This document shows positions 59,649 through 64,000 of a stretch of 64,000 bases of DNA, piece after piece. The first letter of the stretch is position 1. Each line of letters begins with the position of its first letter. This stretch comes from Paracyclopina nana (Eukaryota > Arthropoda > Copepoda > Cyclopoida > Cyclopettidae): contig JAGUCH010000008.1 in the NCBI GenBank assembly GCA_019096065.1, positions 4,717,001-4,781,000 of the forward strand, given 5' to 3'. Made by a program: the position numbers and the translations under genes. A model generated the notes under the pieces. The model had not been told where the DNA came from and did no database searches. It saw nothing but the letters and a program-made list of their open reading frames with translations.

Positions 59649-60313
59649 CGGCATGGGTAAAGAGATAAAGCGATAAATCGAGAAAACGATAAATATTCGC
59701 GCTCAGGTGTGAAATTTTGCGCTTTATTTTGGTGGTCAATTTCTCGTTTTACTTTGGGGTAAAACGATAAAATGGAATTATTCTTATCACACTACAGCCA
59801 TTTGAAAGGCTCACTCTGCTATACCTTAGCTCTATTGTTACTGTATACTATATGCCCTAGATCCTGGGCATAGGCATGTTGACAAGAACCTTTTTTGCAC
59901 TTTTTTCAGAAATACCAAGAGTAATGCAACAAAAAACTAAATCCAAGCTCAAAAAAGAAAATTATTTAGCTAGATGATAGCTAGCTAAGCATTCTGATAT
60001 AAAGTTTTGAGCTTATGGCAATGTTCTTGGAACACAAGAAAGCTATTCCACAATCATTGAATACTTTAACATAGCAATATAATGGTAGGTTAGGACACTT
60101 ATAGTAATAAAATATACTAAATATAACATTAGGCTTGGTTAAAGAATTTTTCAATAAAGAATATTGAAGCTGCATCTTATATCTATCATTTTATCGTTTT
60201 ACCCCAAAGTAAAACGAGAAATTGACCCTGAGAATAAAACGCAAAAATTCACACATAGGTGCGAATATTTTGCGATTTATTGGTTTATCGTTTTAACGCT
60301 TTACCCATGCCCG
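59649..60313. mobile_element. 665 bp MITE with about 124 bp inverted ends
   Basis: The left end starts CGGCATGGGTAAAG and the right end is its reverse complement; the inverted ends run about 124 bases with roughly 80 percent identity by eye and contain a shared inner core GGTCAATTTCTCGTTTTACT. TAAGAAAG stands directly outside both ends (59641-59648 and 60314-60321), an 8 bp target duplication that fits hAT-type elements, although a 9 or 10 bp reading is possible because the flanking bases also match. The interior is A/T-rich and encodes nothing. Confidence 0.85.
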
Positions 60314-63300
60314 TAAGAAAGCCTTTTCAAACGGCGATGCGTATATTAGGAATAGGTGAGTTGAGTGTAATTGCAATGTACCTACAAAATTCAAAATGAA
60401 ATTGCATGAAAGCTGTGAGAGGACATGTCATCATCAGAAAGCAATTTCTTTTATAGGTTTGACCCAAATCAACAAGTGTTTGAAGAGGTAGCAGGTATAT
60501 AGCAGCAGTAATTTCAAATGAAAGCTGATCCGCTTAACTCTGGAGCGCTCCTAAAACTTGAGTAACGTTTTAGCTGATCCAGCAAACAATTCGGAATTAT
60601 GAGCAGCTTGTGTTTGTTAGTCGGTTCAGAAATTAGTCAATAACAGGGGAGAAACGAAGCCAGGTATAGAACTGCAGCAAGAAATATTGAGGATCAGCAT
60701 TTTAACCTCATCATCCAGAGGTAAGTAAAAATCAATAAAACCTATCCATAATTACACGATACACTTCTACGGAGGCTTACTCTGATTTATTGGATAAATT
60801 CTTCCGCCTTTTGATCCAAAATATGGGTCTTTTTTCCCATTAGTGTGTCGTGATTCAATCTCTCATTTGTCAAGGAAACATATTTTAAGCATGAATAGGA
60901 AAACAGTAGGCAGATCGCACAAATTGCAAATGCTATACGGTGACATTTTCTCCCTCTTTGTTCTCAAGGTTCTTAAGAATTTTCATTTTCAAGTTGAGTG
61001 GGAGCAATGGTATTGGCTGGTCATGTTTGAGAGCCTGTTGACGACTGACATTTCTTCTATAGTACGCTGTACCCTCGACAATATTCAGAAAGTACATTGT
61101 TGTTGCCACAAAAGATAAGCAAGCATTTCCACCAATTAGTCTTCATCAATGATAATCTTGCGCGGAGAGAAAAATTGTTATTTTTCAGCACTTTTCAACC
61201 GTACAGAATCAATTACTACATGTATATACGCGCCATTAAAATCTCAAAGAAAGGCGTGGCCTCGTCAAAATGCGAAATCAAACAATGGAAGGGGGAAGCT
61301 TTGATTAAACGCACAAAATACATTTTTTTTCTTCACGGTCCTTCCAAATTGCTCAACATTTGCAAATGCGGGAATTTTTGTTTTCTCTATGCGAGATGAA
61401 ATGGCGGAAAAATTGAAATACCGCGTCACGCTGCAGCCAAGTAAGGCGCGCGGTAGTGGTGCCTTCGGTCGCCGGAAATCCCTATTTTGCCACTTTGTTC
61501 TCTAGGGTGTGTGTGCGTTAGTATTGTACATAAGTGTCAACTTTTCAAAGGAAATCAATCCCGGCAACGGCGGTAGTACCCGATATGCACTTTCTCTAAT
61601 TGGGCTGATCCGCATCGTGATGCGTTTGGTCGAGGTAATTGGAGCCATGCGCGTCGCATAATTGGACCTTAAGTTATGGCTGCGCGCGGTCCAAATGCGA
61701 AAATGTGAAATGTAGGAAGTGGGCAGTAAGTCAAGTGCCGAGATGCTGAGCAAGCGATGTTTTGATTAGGAACAACAGGTATATGTATATTGCAGCGGAG
61801 CCGCGACCGACTTCGACTGAGGTTTGAATAAGCGTGTCAACAAGAGTCAACTCAAATTCCACAGTCGTCCGCGGCTTTTGTCTCGGCCAACAGCGATTTT
61901 CCACCGTGCGCGATCGAGGAGTGAGCCCGCATTAATTGCCCTTTTTTTAGGCTTCGGTCAGCAAGCTCGTCAATCACGCACCCCTCGTTTTTCGCTCATG
62001 AAATCTAACCCCTTTGAGGTGCACTTTTACGCTGCAAATCCATACGCGGTCGGTGGCAGACATAATATTAATGGCGAGTGCAGCAGAAACGACGGACCAA
62101 ATGAAGTGCGATCGAGGTGAGGCAACATCGACCGTAAGATTTCAATGTTCGATCGCAAAAGCAGCAGCGGCGGCGGATCGTCGATGTGATTTCAACGTCC
62201 CTCCTTTTACGACGTTCCTTTGCGATTGGCAAAGACCCGCGAGGAGCCGAAGCTACCGTGCGCAATATGCCGCAGTCTCCCCATTTCGCACCTCCTAATA
62301 ACTTGAACAGTTGGAAAAAAACACCTTTATCAAAATCAAACAACGCACGGATCGAGCGGTTGGTCCCGGTAAATATTTGCGTCCCGCTGCATAGAGTCAA
62401 CGCAAATGCACGCGGGAATTCCTTGTTAATTTTTTTCACTCCTTTTTTAGGTCAAGCGGGGAAAAAAAGCTCCTCGCTCCTCATTTGTGTTCAATGCCGA
62501 AAGATGGTTGTCACGACGATGATGCTTCTCGTGGCTTTCTACATCATCGAATTCAGGTAAGCTTATTTCGAAATGATCTCTTCGTCTTCTCTCCTCCGCT
62601 AGCCAGCTCCAAACCCCAACCCGCTGCCGTACCACGTTCTCCGCTCCTCGTCGTCGTGCTGATGATTATTCCAACGACTGCAACAATTGATTGCGGCTTT
62701 TTTCGCTTGCAGTAAGAAAGCTCACGCGGCGGAGGTAAGAAGTGCACTTTTCCTACGCATATACTAACGCGAACCCACCCTTCCTTGTTGACTCGTAAAT
62801 GCCCGCCACCGCCACCGCCACGGTGATCCTCAGGCAGGAAAAGCCGTTAACGTTGTCACGTTTGGCGGTGGGCTATGAGTCAATAATGGGCTTATGTTCC
62901 CCGCTTATCTTTTCGTCCGTATCTTGCTACCTTTGTGCGATAAGGAATCGACTGCTCAACGCATTATGCGCATTCGCAACCGAGGACCCGAGAAGATTCA
63001 ACAGCCAGTTCCACCAAATATCAGCTGGTAATTCTGGGATGGAAAACCAGTTAAGGAGCCCGGATTACGAGTTGATATATGTGGCGCTGGCGGACTCAGA
63101 TCGACGGAGGATGAGAACATGATCTACTGCTATCTTACTAACTTTGCACGAAATCTCATATGGTATCGCTGAAGTCTTTCACGTTTCGGTCTCAGCGTAT
63201 CATGCGAGATTACCTGCACCACTTTCTAAATCTACTAACCGAAGAGCTTACCCTTCTCTCGCTATCCGCCTTCAAATGCCTTTTTTAACACTGCAGCTAA

Positions 63301-64000
63301 CAACGTGTGCATATTTCGCCTAAACTGTATACATATATAGTACTGCACAAATACACTCGCAACTCCTGTCCATTTTGTACAGCTCTCTTATTCCTGGGCA
63401 TTTTTCTCAAAGTACCGTCGCGTGTGCCATCTGCTAAATGCCCAGATCATGCATAACAAATTACTTTTTTGGAAATACCTAACAATTTCACAACTAATAC
63501 GCTGCTTCCTGCCTAAGCTGCTTTTCCTCGAATTTTTTCACATCATCATCTGCTTGCACGCGCGCGCGCGGGAGCCTTGCTAAAATTCCACGCGAGACGT
63601 TTCCATTGATTCATGCAAGCGGCTTAAGTCTTTGGATAGGCAAAAAACGTTATCTAGTCAACAATTTAACGGACTTTTCCCCTTATACCGAGTGTGCAAA
63701 TAGAAGCCTCCATTGCATTGGCATGACGGCTTGATCGCCAATTGTTATTAATCATACACACACCTAGAATGTGAAACCTGAGAGCAGATGAAACAAAAGA
63801 TCCCTTTTCTTTTCGAATGCGCAGGGAACGCGTTTGTTCGTTAAAGGCCATAAATCAGATGGAAATAGTAGCCCTAATCACTAGACAGAGAATCTCAGCT
63901 TACACGCAGAGAAAGCATGAGATCGAGGCTAATTTTTCAGACTCGTTTCATAAATATACGAGTATGCCCTAATTGGCATTATGGCCGCTCAAGTATATTT
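60314..64000. other. No supported gene; CpG-richer block near 61.4-62.8 kb
   Basis: Open frames here show no recognisable domain. The block at about 61400-62800 is richer in CG dinucleotides than its surroundings and contains donor- and acceptor-like sites (for example GTAAGCTT at 62559 and TTGCAG near 62712), so it may be the promoter and 5' exon region of a plus-strand gene beyond the right edge. A CG run lies near 63558. This is a weak inference. Confidence 0.3.

Overview
The window is animal nuclear DNA with spliced genes. A gene very like shade (CYP314A1, the mitochondrial P450 that makes 20-hydroxyecdysone), together with arthropod-style neurexin, nidogen, a Ly6/quiver-type protein, a Bel/Pao element and many small introns, points to an arthropod. 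I lean toward a crustacean, perhaps Daphnia-like, but the species is inference.

Layout. 1-6946: intron or upstream sequence of neurexin, no supported exon. 6947-18627 (+): 18 exons of an alpha-neurexin from EGF-A to the PDZ-binding C-terminus; LNS1 lies off the left edge. 19369-20997 (-): a trypsin-fold serine protease, tail to tail with neurexin. 22720-22792 (-): tRNA-Phe(GAA). 23727-24115: a TA-flanked MITE just upstream of shade. 24248-25879 (+): shade-like P450. 26254-28069 (-): F-box protein with a PP2-like C-terminal domain. 30094-33536: a foldback-type element with long inverted arms built partly of 171-177 bp tandem repeats. 33659-34351 (-): small Ly6/three-finger GPI-type protein. 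35823-53998 (-): nidogen, 24 exons, split inside exon 5 by a 10.5 kb Bel/Pao LTR element (42303-52781). 54460-56734 (+): TOM70, head to head with nidogen. 57730-59096 (+): thioredoxin-like protein related to the NME8/NME9 N-terminal domain, with an acidic tail. 59649-60313: a 665 bp MITE. 60314-64000: no supported gene.

The genes are unrelated housekeeping, matrix, synaptic and hormone genes rather than one pathway. Exon models were checked by hand for splice sites and phase; every internal junction of neurexin, protease, nidogen, TOM70, P450, F-box, Ly6 and thioredoxin models keeps frame.

Most notable: (1) nidogen contains, between EGF repeats, a segment like the integrin-alpha calf-2 region, including a furin-type RAKR site flanked by cysteines; (2) a young Bel/Pao copy with identical 224 bp LTRs and a CCAAG target duplication sits in a nidogen coding exon; (3) that element carries four hairpins with one invariant loop (CGCGGTT) and different, compensating stems; (4) the element has about 3 kb of extra 3' coding sequence with RNase D/WRN-exonuclease-like and zinc-knuckle-like parts in place of an envelope; (5) the foldback element; (6) a possible 21-codon cassette exon in neurexin.
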